A DNA stretch of 64,000 bases from Monarcha castaneiventris obscurior (Eukaryota; Chordata; Aves; Passeriformes; Monarchidae): NCBI GenBank assembly GCA_026261815.1, contig JAMPIT010000174.1, positions 2,914,001-2,978,000 on the forward strand, written 5' to 3'. The notes below the pieces were generated by a model. The model was not told the origin of the DNA, searched no databases, and was given only the letters and a program-made list of their open reading frames with translations. Numbering within the stretch: position 1 is the first letter of the stretch; every line of letters starts with the position of its first letter. Shown here one piece after another: positions 51,001-64,000 of this stretch. The translations under genes were made by a program, and so were the position numbers.

Positions 51001-53913
51001 TGTAACCTATAGTGTTAGAGAAGATCAGAAACTGCTCTTTTAGAGGTGTTAATACCAGTGAAAACAGTGGATCTGGCATAGATAAATCTTAACAGTGGAG
51101 AAACATCACTCAAAAGAAATACAATATGCATGAGGAAAACAGTAATTATAATCCAAATTAAAATGTTTGTTTATGCTCGAGCTGAATAAAGTATCTGTGG
51201 TAAATTAAAGTCACATACTCTCTTAAAATTCTGATTAGAAAAACAACAGGATACAATTTTATCCTGGAGGAGTCTCCTCTTAATTACTGAAAGTAATGAT
51301 CCTTCATGTTTTAGAATAAGTGTGTGGTTTTTTTCTGATAGCTCTTGAATTCATTACATGTATTCTAAGGGTTTTTAAAGCTCATTGCTCAACTAATTCA
51401 TCTTAAAAGGACCTAAACAGTGTGGAGACTTTGTAAAAATATGAATGATTGCCATGCACAAGATTGAAAAATCCAAAAGCTAGGCTTGTCAGGCAGTTAA
51501 ACTCTCATATTTTGTTATATAATCACTTTTATTATGATTGAGTTCATTAAGTGATAATTTTACTTTTGTTTTCTGTTTCAGAGTGTACAGATAATATCTG
51601 AAACCTTCTGTGAGGTATTTTATTAATCCACAGTTTTATCTTGGTCCTTTTAAAGTGTGTATGTTGCAGCCTAGATTAAAGAGAGTTAAAAACAGGAAAG
51701 TGATAAGACACCCAATATTTCCCAGTAAGTGTAAAATTCGGAGCCATGTGGGAGTAAACACATTGTTTAAATACAAAGCCTTGCTGCTCAGATCCACAAG
51801 ACTTCCAAACATCTTTTTGTTTTGCTTTAAAGATTGACTACTGAAATAGGTTATTCTATTTAAAATAAACAAGGGTGTAATTAACTAATCTCTGGTTCCA
51901 TTTCATAGTGAAGATTTCCATCTCTGGAAGAATTATTTGTGTATTTTCAAAATAAAATTTCTTTGAATTAAATTGTGAATTTATTAGCCAAAGGTGAGGT
52001 GTTTGACTTTTTTTTTTTTAAAGTAAGACCACATGCCATTGAAGATACGAGTGGATATTTTTAACTGGACTCAATGTCATTCTTGAATGTGGAAAAATAG
52101 AGAATGGGTTTGTTGGGTTTGTTGTCATCTCTGTTGTTGAGAAGACACTGGGTTGTAGAAGTTTCTAGAAGTTGCCAGCTCCATGATAGTTCTATTGAAT
52201 TGCTGTTATTTCGAGAGAATATGATTAAAAAATGAGTTATTAATACAAAATCTCTGTCCATCAGGATAGGACTGGATTGCTAATCACTGGCTTGATGTAG
52301 ATTTATGACAATTTTGAGCAGGTATACTATTTGCAAGGTAGCCTTATGGGAACTTAGATGACAGTGAATTGTTATACATCTATTGTAGTAAAGCAAAGAA
52401 TGCCTATAGAGACAAAAGGAATATTTTGTGCTGAATAATTTTTCCGCTATAATTTTCCACTAAGCATAGGTTTCCACTGTAGTTAGAGACTGATACAGTA
52501 ATGAATAAACTATTGCAAGTTGTTTAACCACAAAATGAAGAATTTTTTTATTTACTTCACTAGTTTTGATTTCTAAAATGTTTGCTTCAAAGAAAAATTC
52601 AGCTCCTTATTAACTGGTGCTGATTTGTTTACTAAGTCTTTCTAGCATTTCTTTGTGGACTGCATAACTCAATGTCTTGTAAACAAGAGTGTAGAAATCA
52701 AACTCAGGATTTTTTTTAATCAGTCCCACTCACAAACAATGACATCAGACAAAAGGATGTGTTAAGGTAGCTGTAAACCTATTTTGTATTATGCCACTCA
52801 TGGTTTATATCAAGGTCTGGCAGACATTAGGCATAGTGAAGACATTCACCAGATTACATTACAGATGATATCACTGCCCTGATATTTTAAAGCTCTGCCC
52901 CAGATGATCATCCCTTCTCCAGGCCTACTTGGAGATCATTTGCTAAACTACTAACCTTAGACACAATGTCAGAAAACTTTTTTTCTGGCTGGTAGTGAAG
53001 AGAAGGGATAAATTCTGAGAAAATTCTTTGATGATTACTTTTTCTTCTGTGGCATTCTCAAACCCTTTACCTTCATATACAAAACCCAGATTTTGATTTT
53101 TATTTTTTTCTTTCTGATTCCACAGTAATATTTTAATATTAAAATGTGTTTCCAAAGCCCCATTGCATTTTCTCTAACAGTAGAAGGGAAACACCAAGGC
53201 TAGCTTTAGACCTCATGGGGGTAAAAGAAGAAAGACTCATTCAAAGGATGACTCTTAGTGATGATTAGGCTCCTGCTCTCAATAACTCTCTGAAAGGATT
53301 AGAACAAGTAGATTATAGACACCTTTGTAACATACACTCTTTAGTTTCATCAGGGAGTTACAAATAATCAGTCTAGCAAAAAATTCCCCATGTGGGAGAT
53401 TACTGTGGATTTTAACTACCTAGCTTTTTATCATAAAGTTAAGTAGTTAAGTAAGGCTTGGCAATATATATTTCTAAAAACCATGTGTGGATAAGAGAAT
53501 AGCTGATATGAGGTCCTTTTGAGCTACAGGATACCTATTTTTTCTTACCTAAACCCCCACTACAGTCTATTTCTTATTAAACTTCTTTTGTTGGCTAGTG
53601 CTATCTTTGATGTGAGAATAAATCATGCCGTTTCTTTCCTACGCAACAGAAATTTACATGGAAATAAGACAGGGAACAAATAGTTGCTATGTGTAGATAT
53701 CTTCCAAAAAGTCCAATGTAAGTGCTAAACAATTCACTGTGCTAAGTATGCTTTTGAAAACAACATGTCAAGAAATCTCAGGTTAAATACAGGTCAGTTT
53801 TGGAATACAGCAGATAACTGCAGTTGTGAAAGGGCACTGAGCACTAAAGGATTGTGGAATCTTTTATCAAGAACAACTAGACTTAAGATGTAGCATTCTG
53901 GAGGCAGAACTGG

Positions 53914-53918
53914 AAAGA
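53914..53918. repeat. Target-site duplication, left copy
   Basis: AAAGA, identical to 54485-54489 on the other side of the LTR. Five bases is a usual staggered-cut length for integrases of this class. Confidence 0.85.
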
Positions 53919-54484
53919 TGTGCTGGTTTCGGCTGGAGTAGGGTTAATTTTCTTCCCAATGGCTGGTATGGGGCTGTGTTTTGGATTTGTGCTGAACACA
54001 GAGTTGATATCATAGAGATGTTTTTGTTATTGCTGAGCAGGGCTTACACAGAGCCAAGGCCTTCTCTGCTTTTTGTACTGCTGCCCTGGTGAGGGAGTTG
54101 GGTTTGTGTGGGTGGCTGGGGGGAGACGCAGCTGGGACAGTTCACCCAAACTGTCCAGACCATATGACATCATACACAGTATATAAAACGAGAGGAAAGA
54201 GGAAAGGAGGGGACATTTGGAGTGATGGTGTTTGTCTTCCCACGTCACTGTCGTGTGATGGAGCCCTGCTCTCCTGGGGATGGCTGAACACCTGCCTGCC
54301 CATGGGAAGTGGTGAATGAATTCGTTGTTTTGCTTTGCTCGTGTGTGGCTTTTGCTTTTTCTGCTAAACTGCTTTTATCCCTACCCTCAAATTTTTTTAG
54401 CTTTTACCCTTTCAATTCTTTCCCTGACCCCACCTGTGAGCAGCTGTGTGGGGCTTGGTGGCTGGACGTGGTAAAACCCCAACA
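53919..54484 (+). mobile_element. Intact solo LTR of an avian ERV with 5-bp target duplication
   Basis: The 566-base LTR starts TGTGCTGGTTTCGGC and ends GTAAAACCCCAACA. It is flanked on both sides by AAAGA (53914-53918 and 54485-54489), a perfect 5-bp target-site duplication. A TATA box TATATAAAA lies at 54180-54188 after a CATATGACATCAT block, so the U3/R border should lie near 54210. It shares its subfamily with the copy at 3243 and the inverted copy at 56662. No internal gag-pol-env sequence is present: it is a solo LTR, normally formed by LTR-LTR recombination. Intact ends and duplication make it the youngest-looking LTR here. The ERVL label is by resemblance. Confidence 0.95.
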
Positions 54485-54489
54485 AAAGA
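54485..54489. repeat. Target-site duplication, right copy
   Basis: AAAGA, matching 53914-53918. Confidence 0.85.
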
Positions 54490-56660
54490 ACATAAGTGCT
54501 TTTGAATTCTGGAGGAGGAAAAGAATGCTAAACTTGATTCCTTCCCAAGGACTAGCTGCAGTCTGAAATGTGATAGACAAAATGGAGTTGCCAAATTACT
54601 GATTTCTGGAAAAAGCAAGAAACCTGCTTTATCCCATCTTCTGCTCTGTGTAAATTTTTAAGATACACTATGGAAAGGAAGTGATACATTGTACCTAAAT
54701 TCTTGTGTGTATGTGGGTGTATGTTTGGTTTTTTCAGTAGTGACATAAAAACCGCTTCCAAAAAAACATGGTTATTACTAGCTTTGAAAACATGAGGAGA
54801 AAATGAGGCAGTAACTTTGCATTTAGGATCATTAATGGTATTTGTTTTGAAAGTGTCCAGCACTGACAACACTGTGGGAGCTGGTAGTTCCTAGAACAAA
54901 TAAATCCCCAAATAGAAAGGTCCTCATAATGTATACCAAGGAATCTAATAGAACTCTTCCTAATTAATTACTGCCTAATATTGTTTTGCCCTAAAGCTGA
55001 ACTTGATTATGTTCAATGGAACTCATCTTTAAAAATCCTTGCCTGTTGTGGGGACAGTTAGTGAACAGACAACGCCGCACTCATTTAGCAATTTTTTGTC
55101 TCATCTTCATGGTGGAGTTAATCAATTAATTTGATTTAAGCGATATAGTAAGATTGTAGTATAAAAATCCTGTTCATTATAAAGAGACTTTTTTGTGTAT
55201 ATGATGTTAAAATTTAAATCCATTATGTATCTATTACTGACTGAAAATTCAAAACAGCTTCTAAGCTGTGTAACATTTAAAATGGCATTTTTATTCTTGC
55301 AAGACTTAGTCTAAATGGAATTTGTGTTGGTAGTTCAATGGATTCTCACTCAAGTCCGTGAGCTAGGAAACCATTCTAACTCTTCCTTGACCATTACTAT
55401 TCAACGTCTAATTTAAGAGGATTGTTTTCTGTATAGTTTTTCCCAGGCAGCTTATAACTTCCATTTAACTTTCTGCAGTCAGTCCTTATTAATGGTTAAA
55501 TTTTGACTGAGACACATGAAAGCTAGTTATTATATTCTCTGCAGAAACATTTTATAGATCTTCAGTGAAAATCTCCCTATATCTCAGTCGTATAGATATT
55601 TTATTGACTATACTCCTTACTACCAGTTTTTTCACAATATTTTTTAATAATGAAAGGCTTGAAGAAATAACAAGTAGATTTTTGGGCTAAAAAACTATTT
55701 ATAATGAATTGCTTTGCTCTGTAATTTGAAAGCTTTCTGAGAATGGAGCAAAAATTTTAAAATCTGATCTCACAACCCTTATTCCCTTTAAAGATAAATG
55801 TTGCAAAGCTTGGTTATGATTTTAAGAGAAAAAAATCAAAACAATAGTTGCTGCCAGACAAACCTATTAGAAACATAACACTATTTAGAGAGGTGACTGT
55901 ACAGCACTCAAATACTTTTGTATGTGGTTGTGTGTGTAAAAGATTCAAAATGTTAAGGTTTGTGCCCTTTTTTGAGCAAAAAGATGTTCAGTGAGTTTCC
56001 AAAATGAGTCAGATGATATTTAGGTGCTTCCTGCCCCAGTATGGCAATAACACAGATGGTAGATGAAGCATTTTTAAAAATCCACAGCAGACTACTCTCT
56101 AACAGGCATTGATGAGGTGTCGATTGACATAATTTTTCCACCATGATGGCAAAACAGTGAGTAAAGAAATGCTATAGGCAATTTCTCTGTCATGTAAAGG
56201 TCGCGTACTTTTCTGTGTTAAATGCACAGCCATGGTAGATCAAACAATCTCTTGTTGCCTGATACAGTGTTATTTTGAAATAGAGTGGGAAACCACTATG
56301 GAATGCACAATACTTTTTGTTGAGCAAGGTTCAAGGAAGGTGGAATAACTTTTGCTGTTCACCATTTATTATTCTGTTACTTTGCAAACAAAAGAAACCA
56401 CCTATAAATTGTTTGACAAAGGAGCTGAATGGAGTCTTTTTTCACCACAATTTCCACATCTATCATTATGTCATGCTCTCAGTTATGTTCTGTCATAAAT
56501 TACTATCACAGTAAATCTTGACAAATTTTAACAAATAGAGCTATGTCTCATAATAAGGACATGTTGGTTAAAAAAAAATCTGCTATTCTTTGGGAAAAAT
56601 CCAGTGATGCTCCAGAATACATAAAATATTTTTTAACAAATATGAACAACTATGAACCAA
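54490..56660. other. AT-rich unique sequence, no gene seen
   Basis: Nothing supportable was found. Confidence 0.5.
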
Positions 56661-56661
56661 A

Positions 56662-56928
56662 TGCCATGGTTTAACCGCAGGCAGGGACTAAGCCCCTGCA
56701 ACATCTTTTTCACATCCCCATCAGCGGGACCAGGGAGAGAATTGGAAGAGTAAACGTGAGAAAACTTGAAATTTTGGATAAAGACAGTTTAATAGGTAAA
56801 ATAAGGGCTGTGCACAAAAGCAAAGGAAGATAAGGAATTCATTCACTGCTTCCCATGGGCAGACAGGTGTTCAGCCATCCCCAGGAAGGCAGAACTCCAC
56901 CATACTTAATGGTGACTTGAGAAGATGT
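56662..56928 (-). mobile_element. Truncated LTR, 3' half, inverted relative to the copy at 53919
   Basis: On the minus strand it ends CGGTTAAACCATGGCA at 56662 and matches the 3' half of the LTR at 53919: GGGGATGGCTGAACACCTG, CCCATGGGAAGCAGTGAATG, GCTTTTGTGCACAG. It stops near 56928, with the U3 and TATA region missing. It is diverged from the copy at 53919 and is an independent, older insertion or a remnant. Confidence 0.88.
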
Positions 56929-56929
56929 A

Positions 56930-59900
56930 GTGGTTTTCAGAATGAGTTTGTTTTTTATATAATTTATATGTCTGTGATGGGGTGAGCAATGAGGGTCTAT
57001 GATTTAACCATGTACCATATGGAAAAGTTGTATTCTGATGAATTTACGGTTTTCTTTTCATTTCTGTATATTATAAGAAATAGTGAAAACTAGCAAAGCA
57101 ATGTTGCAAACTTGTGAAGGCAAACAAAAGCACCTTCACAATTTCAGAATGTTGAGAAGCTCCAAATGAACTGCTGCTAGCTTTGATTATTCCATTGTAC
57201 ACTCAATTTAATTCCTCTCATCTTTCACTCACTGTGTTTTATCTGTGTTTAACTGTGTCAGTGTGGCTTGATTCAGTGCAATGCGGGGTGGTTGTCATTG
57301 ATAAAAATATATCCATCAATCCTTAAAAAGAGGGGAGAGGTACACAGTAAAGAATAAACATTTGTTCAACAAATATACGAGAAGTACTTGATGTGAATTA
57401 GTTTATAACAAGTCACAGTAGTTTTCTATAATGTGGTCTGAAAATTAATATTTTCACAAGATTGACACTATTTATTACATGAGCAAAACCATATTTAAGT
57501 TATGCCTATAATATCCAGGGTAAGGTTTGTTCTGGCAAAGTGTTTGCTCTCATTTTCCAGTCTCAGTAAAATTTAGTGTAAAGTCAAATGTTTCTGGTAT
57601 CTTCATGTGAGTGGAAATGACCTTCAAGGTTACAAAGAGCAACAGTAATTCAGTATTCTGGGGGTTTTGTTTGTTTGTTTTAATGTTTGAGTCATATTGT
57701 TTCATGTTAGATAAAAGAAAAAGTGGGCTCAAAAACTGCAATACATTACAAGGAAATAGCAAATAAGATTGAGCTCATACTTAGAACAGTTTTTTTTTCC
57801 TTTCATTTTGTCATTTGGTCCTTATTTTATGGTCCTAGAAAGACCATTTATGACCCTACTTACCTGTCCCCTCCTCCCATTTCTGCCTCCCTTTCCTTAC
57901 CACACCATTTGGTTTCATTTAAACTTTTCCACATGGTGTTTTGTGTCTGGAACAGATTCCCTTTGTCAATCTCATACACCTTCCCCAGTTCCTCAAGTTC
58001 CTTATTAAATTACTTTTCTAAAATAAGATTCCTTTCAGCTCTCTCACAGTCTCCCTTAGTAACATCAACAAGGGAGATAACTCAAATTCATTAGTGTTAA
58101 ACATAAACTGATAAGACTCACAAGTACTCTCGTCTATTGCATGCAGCTGTCTCATAATACCATGAAGAATTTTGTGTATTTTGTCCAAAGGAAAGCCCTC
58201 ATCGATGTGATATGAAATGCAATTTTCTTCAAAACAATTCAATAAGTTGTTATTCAGTGGAAAGGTGTGACGGGTTTGATTCTTTACTTAAGAAATTCAG
58301 TGGAGCAGACTGCAGACGGCATTTCCCTGCCATCATTCAATGATGAATTCAATGAACTTCTTGATTCAAGGGACTCTGCCACATAGTCAGGGGCCAAGTT
58401 TATTTGTCTAAGGGATCACGAAGATTGTCTTCATTTATATCGAAGAGGAAATATTCTACTGAAGTGATGTATATAATAGAGCTTTTCTGGAGGGGCTGTC
58501 GTGTAAAATTTATTAAAATTTAAATCAAAACAATTATCTCTTCATAAAGTATATAAACAGATATGTAATTATACTATTGTAGAAGACACAATTATGTATT
58601 TAACTTGTCTACTGTAGTCTTTAAACCAATCAAAAAAATATCAAATAATAATTTGATATTAGATCAAATTAAGCAGATAGTTAAACATTTAGATTAATAA
58701 GACTTATATTAACAATGAAGTGCTTTTATGACCTGGATCTGTAGTTTTTAGATATATTTTTATTTATTATATTCTGCTATTTAGTACCTTATAATGAAAT
58801 ATGACGTTATTTCATTTTATGTAAGTAGCATTTCTTCATGATGCTACCCAAGATAAATTTTTTGTTGTTTCTGTAACTTAGATGAAACTTCTTACAGACA
58901 TGAGTTTACAAGAAATTCTTTTGTGTTTTTCCAACTGAAACAAAATAACTACATGGCTCAGAAGCTTGCCTTTAAGAGCATGGATCATCCACTGGGCTTT
59001 TAGTGGAACTATGTACATATTTAGAGTATGAACATAAAATTGTGAATGTGGGACAATACAATTCATGTGATGTGTCATTTCCATTGCAAGAATACAAAAT
59101 ACAAAGACAAATTCTTATCCTATAGTTTAAATGTTGAGATGTAGCCTCTATTTGAGTATTCAGATGCCCAAATGAATGCAGGCAAGATCGTCAGTTTAGA
59201 AAAATCCTTCTGTTTCATGTTCTGGATTTTCTTTACAGGAAATCAAGACTTTCAAACCAGGTTTTTCTCAAAGCCTCAGGAACTAGGTACTGTTTTTCTT
59301 TTATTCACAATGAAATTGCATGCAAGTACTTACCATTTTCTTTTGTACTTGAATCCATTGCACAGCATCATATTAGCAGGGCTTTTTCCTTCTTGCTGAT
59401 TATTTAAGATTTTGAAGTACCTCTGCTTTTCTTTTCCTTTTAGCTTTGAAAAAAAAGAAGCATCCTTATTTCATCAAGTTAAATTTCTTCAAGTAGTGTA
59501 AGCTGAGCCCAAGAACGTTTGATCTTCTGAAAGGGAGTTCTTTGATCTAATATACATTTTAATGTTGTTGGGTTCCAATTTCAGAAATTATTTAAATGCA
59601 ACAAAATGAAGTTGAACTTCAATAACAGCTTCACAAATTATATGCATTCCAAACCTCAAACAACATATTATGGTATATGTAAAAATTAATGGATTGTTAT
59701 CCAGGAAAGGCAAAGAGGGAAGAAAGAAACTATTAAGAACAACCTATGTTATGCTCCTAAGATAATTTCTGTAGTAAAATGAGTACAGACACATGAAGAA
59801 AAGGTTGGTCTAGAAGAAAAGTGGACCAACAGTAATTTCTTTAAAAAAATTTGTTGGGATTTTAAGTTCATTTCTACTGTGAAAATTACTTTGGAGCTGT

Positions 59901-60455
59901 CACAATAATACTGGAGCCTACGTCAAGGGATAATTAACAGGAATCTCTTATTATTCTGACAAAGCTGGTTCTAAGGTCCAAATTAGCTATACATGAGGGT
60001 AATTTTTCCTAGGGCTAGAGAGGGAATTTTGTTCCATGTGAGGAAAGTGCAAATGGATCTAGGACATCAATAGCCTTTGGGCCACTGACATAGTTTACAC
60101 AATTTAAAGTTTTGAAAGAAAATATAGCAGGTTCAAAAGCAGTAGCTGTCTTTGAAGTTTGAAAGCAATGTCTTCCCATAGGATTATGAAAAATACGTCA
60201 AGTAGTTAATGTTGTATGATATAAACGCCTAATGCAACTATAAAAAGATTTCTGCTGTATTTAACACATTATGGAACAAAGATTTACTTTTCACAGATTT
60301 TGTATATTTAGTTAAGGGGATGAAATATTTTTTACAGTTTTTAAGAAACTTCTATAAAACCATGCTGCAGAGGTGTGCTGAGATATGAGTTGCTCAATAA
60401 CCTCAGTGTTTACATGACTTCTCAGAATTACTAGATATTCTAGATATCCTAGACT
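56930..60455. other. AT-rich unique sequence, no gene seen
   Basis: Nothing supportable was found except the small inverted repeat at 58637. Confidence 0.5.
58637..58660. repeat. Perfect 10-bp inverted repeat (hairpin)
   Basis: AATATCAAAT (58637-58646), four-base spacer, ATTTGATATT (58651-58660). It is all A/T apart from one G-C pair and is probably incidental; no T run follows that would make it terminator-like. Confidence 0.8.
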
Positions 60456-60459
60456 GTGA

Positions 60460-60648
60460 CGGTGGTGAGACAGTGAAACAGATTGCTCAGAGATCTTGAT
60501 ACTCCATCCATGGAACAGTTCAAAGCCAGGTTAGACGGAGCTCTGAGCAACCTGGTCTAGTTAAAGGTGTTCCTGCCCATGAAAGGTAGATCAGAACTAG
60601 ATGAATTTTAAGGTCCCTTCCAACACAAACCATTCTATGATTCTATGT
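60460..60648 (+). mobile_element. CR1 LINE 3' end
   Basis: Plus-strand phrases typical of the CR1 end: GGTGGTGAGACAGTGAAACA, CAAAGCCAGGTTAGACGG, TGAGCAACCTGGTCTAGTTA, AAGGTCCCTTCCAACAC and the octamer tail CCATTCTATGATTCTATG. It has the same 3' end type as the copy at 12124-12966. Confidence 0.94.
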
Positions 60649-60649
60649 T

Positions 60650-63600
60650 CTTACTTTATATGTGAATTCAAGTTCTTCATTATCTTAAACTCTGTTTCAT
60701 CAGCTGGTAGAGAATAAAAATACCATTATTTGCTCACTCAGCCTCATTATCTTGACAAAGGTTCTGCGGAGAGGTTTCAAATATAACCAAAATATTACAC
60801 ATCAGTTTTGGGTATAATACCACTGTCATTATACGACTTTGGTGCAGCTTTCAGTCTTTGATCAAATGAAGAATAAATTTTCCTCATTATTTCCACTTAA
60901 TCCCTGTTGGGGAAAAAAAAATTAAAAAAACACTACTGATCTTACCACCATAATCTTTGTTATTTAGTTAATGTGCATAATCTGCACAACTTTCTTTGCA
61001 GCTGTCACAATGGACAAGCCCTGATTTTCCATTGTTCAAGTTGACAGTCTGAAAGATGAATATTGCTCATCCTGATTTATAAAATAATCTTCACACTTTG
61101 TTTTAATAGTACTCAGCAAGAAAAATATAGAGGAACGGAATGTGTTTCACCAGTAGTAAATTTAGGGGATAAACAGGGGAGTAAAATTTATTGGATAGTT
61201 TCAACCAGATGAAAAAGTTCAAGAATTGTAGAAGATTATGATGTTTTGGAAGGTCAAGTTTTACTGGAAATAAAGAAGCAGGATTCTATGATTTTTATTT
61301 CAGAGTTATTGCTCTTTGGCAATTTAAAGTAATTTAGGCTGTGACATTTTCCTATCATAATTGTGGGAATTGTATTGCGTTACATGGATCTTTTAGGCTA
61401 CATGAAGTTTTTGGGTTTTCCATAAGATAAAAAGAAACATCCTGATCATTTTCAAGCTGAAAATTAAACAAAAATGTTGCTTCCCCCTTCTGCCATCCAT
61501 GACAGAAAAGCAAAATTGCTGTTCTATCCAGGAAAGTCAAAATTCCTCAAAACCTGGTGATATTTTCCTATACATCTTACTGTGCCTGTTCCACAAACTG
61601 TCATTTTGTTGTAAACATAATAATTTCTTGTTCACATGTTAGGTGAAAATTGATGTGCTTTTATGGCATGTAAAGGGAAAAGGTAAGTTGTTTGATTATT
61701 TCAGTATTTTGTAACAATGTATAAATGGGCTGCCACTGACTTGAAAAAATGAACACCATTTTGCCTAAGACAAAACAGATTTCTGTGACCTCTTATCTGC
61801 TAGAAAATATAAGTAATTATTCATTATCAATGTCATATTGTCCTGATTGCTCTTAAACATCCTTTATATGATGGGCTAAACTTTCACAGAGAAATCTCTT
61901 ATTTTCATGGATGACATATTCTTTAGCTACATTTGCCACAGGTACATTTATTTCACAGATTTATTTCATGTGGCAAGGACAATATGGGACACTATCGTTT
62001 AGTCAGAGCAATAGATCTAAATTTTTGGGACTTACTGACCTGACCAGTCCATACCAATGCTACATTAATATAGAAACTAAGCTGCTTTAGTATTTTATTA
62101 ATGTATTTTGAAGAGGTTCTCTCAGGGTCTTTACTGCTTGTAAAAATCCCATGAATTCACTTGGAACAAGTGCTAAGAGGCAGAAAAGTGTCCCCAGTTC
62201 GTCCAGGTGAATCAATGTCATTTTGAACACACACATTTGGAAGAGGCAGTATTAATATTTTGACTTTTTTAAAATTTTAGGACAGGTGTATATTGTCTTT
62301 GTAAGTGGCAATGATTAGTTCAGAATCTGTGGTTTTTTTTTTCCTTCCGTAACCATATTTATAGAAATCCTACATAAGGGGTGGAGAGAAATCAGGTAAA
62401 TTACCTCAAGATCAGCTGTCAGACTGCAGGTTTCCTTCGAGGACTTAATTTGTGCAAACATCAGAGTTTCTCCCATGTTTACTGTGGCTTGGTATTGTCC
62501 ACATCAAAAAGACTCTCTTTAAAAGTAAAGTGAGAGTTCACTAATTGCCTGTTCTATTTGTGACAGTGAACCCAAGATGCTTCATGTTTATATAACCATT
62601 GACAACACAGCTGAATTTATGCCCATGGCATCACCTGTGCAACTTCATAGCTTTCATATTTTGCCTTTAGTGACATTTCTGAAGCACCTTCTTCCCTGTG
62701 CAAAATAAACAATCCTTTTGGGATAAGAAACAAGATCACTTGCTCTTAACATCTTGTCCTGAAGAAATGACAGAAATATTAATGTTTTGTGATGCCCCGA
62801 CACAAGCACTACTCAAAAAAAATGTAATTCATATTTTATAGTCTGAATGAGAGAGACATAATGAATTTACCTGATTTTAAAAATGCTAGATACACTTTTA
62901 CTATTAAAATGAGCAGTTAGGAGGCTGAATACAAGTTATGAATGATGAGGTGCTGGTTTTCATGAGACAGAATATAAGAACACAAATATATTTTATACTT
63001 TAAGATACTCTAGTGTTGTGGACCAATGTATGGGCAGAACAAATTCATAGTTTCCTTGTATGTCAATATGAGAAAGTAAACTGTATTTTTCCCTTGCTCA
63101 GATAAGACCAGGAGTAATGGCTTTTACAGCTGACTGCTTCTCCAAGTTCATAGGTCTGACATTTGAATTTCATATTGACAATAAGTTACAGAACAATAAA
63201 AATCATTATACACTGTGATACATATCGAATGGCTTATGAGATTTTCATTCAATAAAACAATTCCATGAAAGCAAGGAAACACAGAACATATTAACCTGTA
63301 TTTTCAAGATATAGACAATAGACTCAATATTAGTCTGACAATTTAAATATTAAAATAATGGATTTATTTATTTCTCTTTTATGAAATGGAAATCTATGTA
63401 GCACTAGACTGAATATTCAGCTTATAACAGGCAAATGAAAAAAATTTTACATAACGCAAGGCTGGCTCTGATTTACTAACAGATTCCTTATTTGTGACTA
63501 TGGGTACCACTAAACACGTACTGCATGCAGGCAATTTGTCAAACACTAGTTCAAACTTTCTGGATCACAATGTAGGAAACAATTTCTATCACATTCTAAA

Positions 63601-64000
63601 GGGAAAAAAAAAAAGGAAAAAAAAGAAAATATAGCCATTAGAAGTCATGAAAGAAAAGACTAAGAAAGGTCAGAAAGGGATTTAAAACCCATACTGGCTT
63701 TTGTATGGCTTTTGCGAAACTGGTTTCCCTCTCAGATATTAGAGTAACAGTCATAATATTGGTAGAAAAATGTTGAGAGCTGTTCAGAGGTGAAGCCAAG
63801 CACATCAATTTGATTGAAGTTCAATGTTTGGAGACAATGAAGAATTATCGACCCCAACATACAAAAGAGCCCAGTTCTTTTCAAAGTAGGTACACTGAGT
63901 GCTGAGAATTGCAGCTTATTCAGCCTGTGGTAGTCTCAAAATTACGCAGTCCCATGGAGAAATGGAAGCAGATGTGATTTTTCCCTACTAAAAACAAAAC
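60650..64000. other. AT-rich unique sequence, no gene seen
   Basis: No gene or interspersed repeat could be supported. A-rich runs lie at about 63603-63628. The block at 62390-62720 is compositionally more complex and may be a conserved noncoding element; nothing in it reads as an exon. Confidence 0.5.

Larger units (their letters stand above)
41150..53910. other. Long AT-rich unique stretch, no gene seen
   Basis: No coding region, RNA gene or interspersed repeat could be supported over nearly 13 kb. The 152-codon plus-strand frame at 45935-46393 has no recognisable family, signal or neighbours. Blocks at about 47700-47960 and 49750-49960 are more complex and CpG-bearing and may be conserved noncoding elements. 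Notable small structures are the tandem duplication at 43740 and the G-quadruplex at 45026, listed separately. Confidence 0.5.

Noticed and set aside
53919..56928. A full provirus bounded by the LTRs at 53919 and 56662
   Set aside because: The two LTRs are in opposite orientation, the second is truncated, and the 2.2 kb between shows no gag, pol or env traces.
58637..58660. Terminator or small RNA hairpin
   Set aside because: An almost pure A/T 10-bp stem is expected by chance in DNA of this composition and nothing around it supports a function.

Overview
This 64 kb window looks like avian nuclear DNA from an AT-rich, gene-poor region (intergenic, or inside a very long intron). The organism call rests on the repeats. 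There are about ten 5'-truncated CR1 LINE copies, several with the CR1 3' octamer tail (ATTCTATG/ATTCTGTG type). There are also five LTR copies of the endogenous retrovirus class common in birds (TGT...ACA termini, 5-bp target duplication). No bacterial-style gene organisation, and no complete vertebrate protein-coding gene, rRNA, tRNA or CRISPR, could be supported. A bird, probably neoavian, is the best fit; the species cannot be told from this.

Layout. 1-683: minus-strand CR1 cut by the window edge. 3243-4322: a plus-strand solo LTR followed at once by a minus-strand, internally deleted CR1 whose tail carries a 39-bp tandem duplication. 7339-7990 and 11360-12966: plus-strand CR1s, the second block being three head-to-tail 3' ends. 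15536-16655: the longest CR1 (minus), with a recognisable reverse-transcriptase region that is catalytically broken. 17640-18163: a CpG-rich island, the only one in the window, with two inverted CCAAT boxes, a YY1-like site, a G-quadruplex and a splice-donor-like site. 20139-20296: CR1 scrap. 25193-32481: three LTR copies (minus, minus, plus), the last holding an ATT microsatellite. 34929-35115 and 40788-41147: minus CR1 tails. 41-54 kb: mostly unique sequence with a G-quadruplex motif and a 27-bp tandem duplication. 53919-54484: the best-preserved solo LTR, with a perfect 5-bp duplication, followed by an inverted truncated relative at 56662-56928. 60460-60648: a last CR1 tail.

No set of genes works together here. 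The elements that could matter to a host gene are the CpG-rich island near 17.9 kb, a textbook-like splice acceptor at 37333 on the same strand, and the intact LTR promoter at 54 kb. I see no convincing evidence for a new biological system. Open frames of up to about 150 codons occur outside the repeats, but they resemble nothing I recognise and are near what AT-rich noncoding DNA of this length gives by chance.
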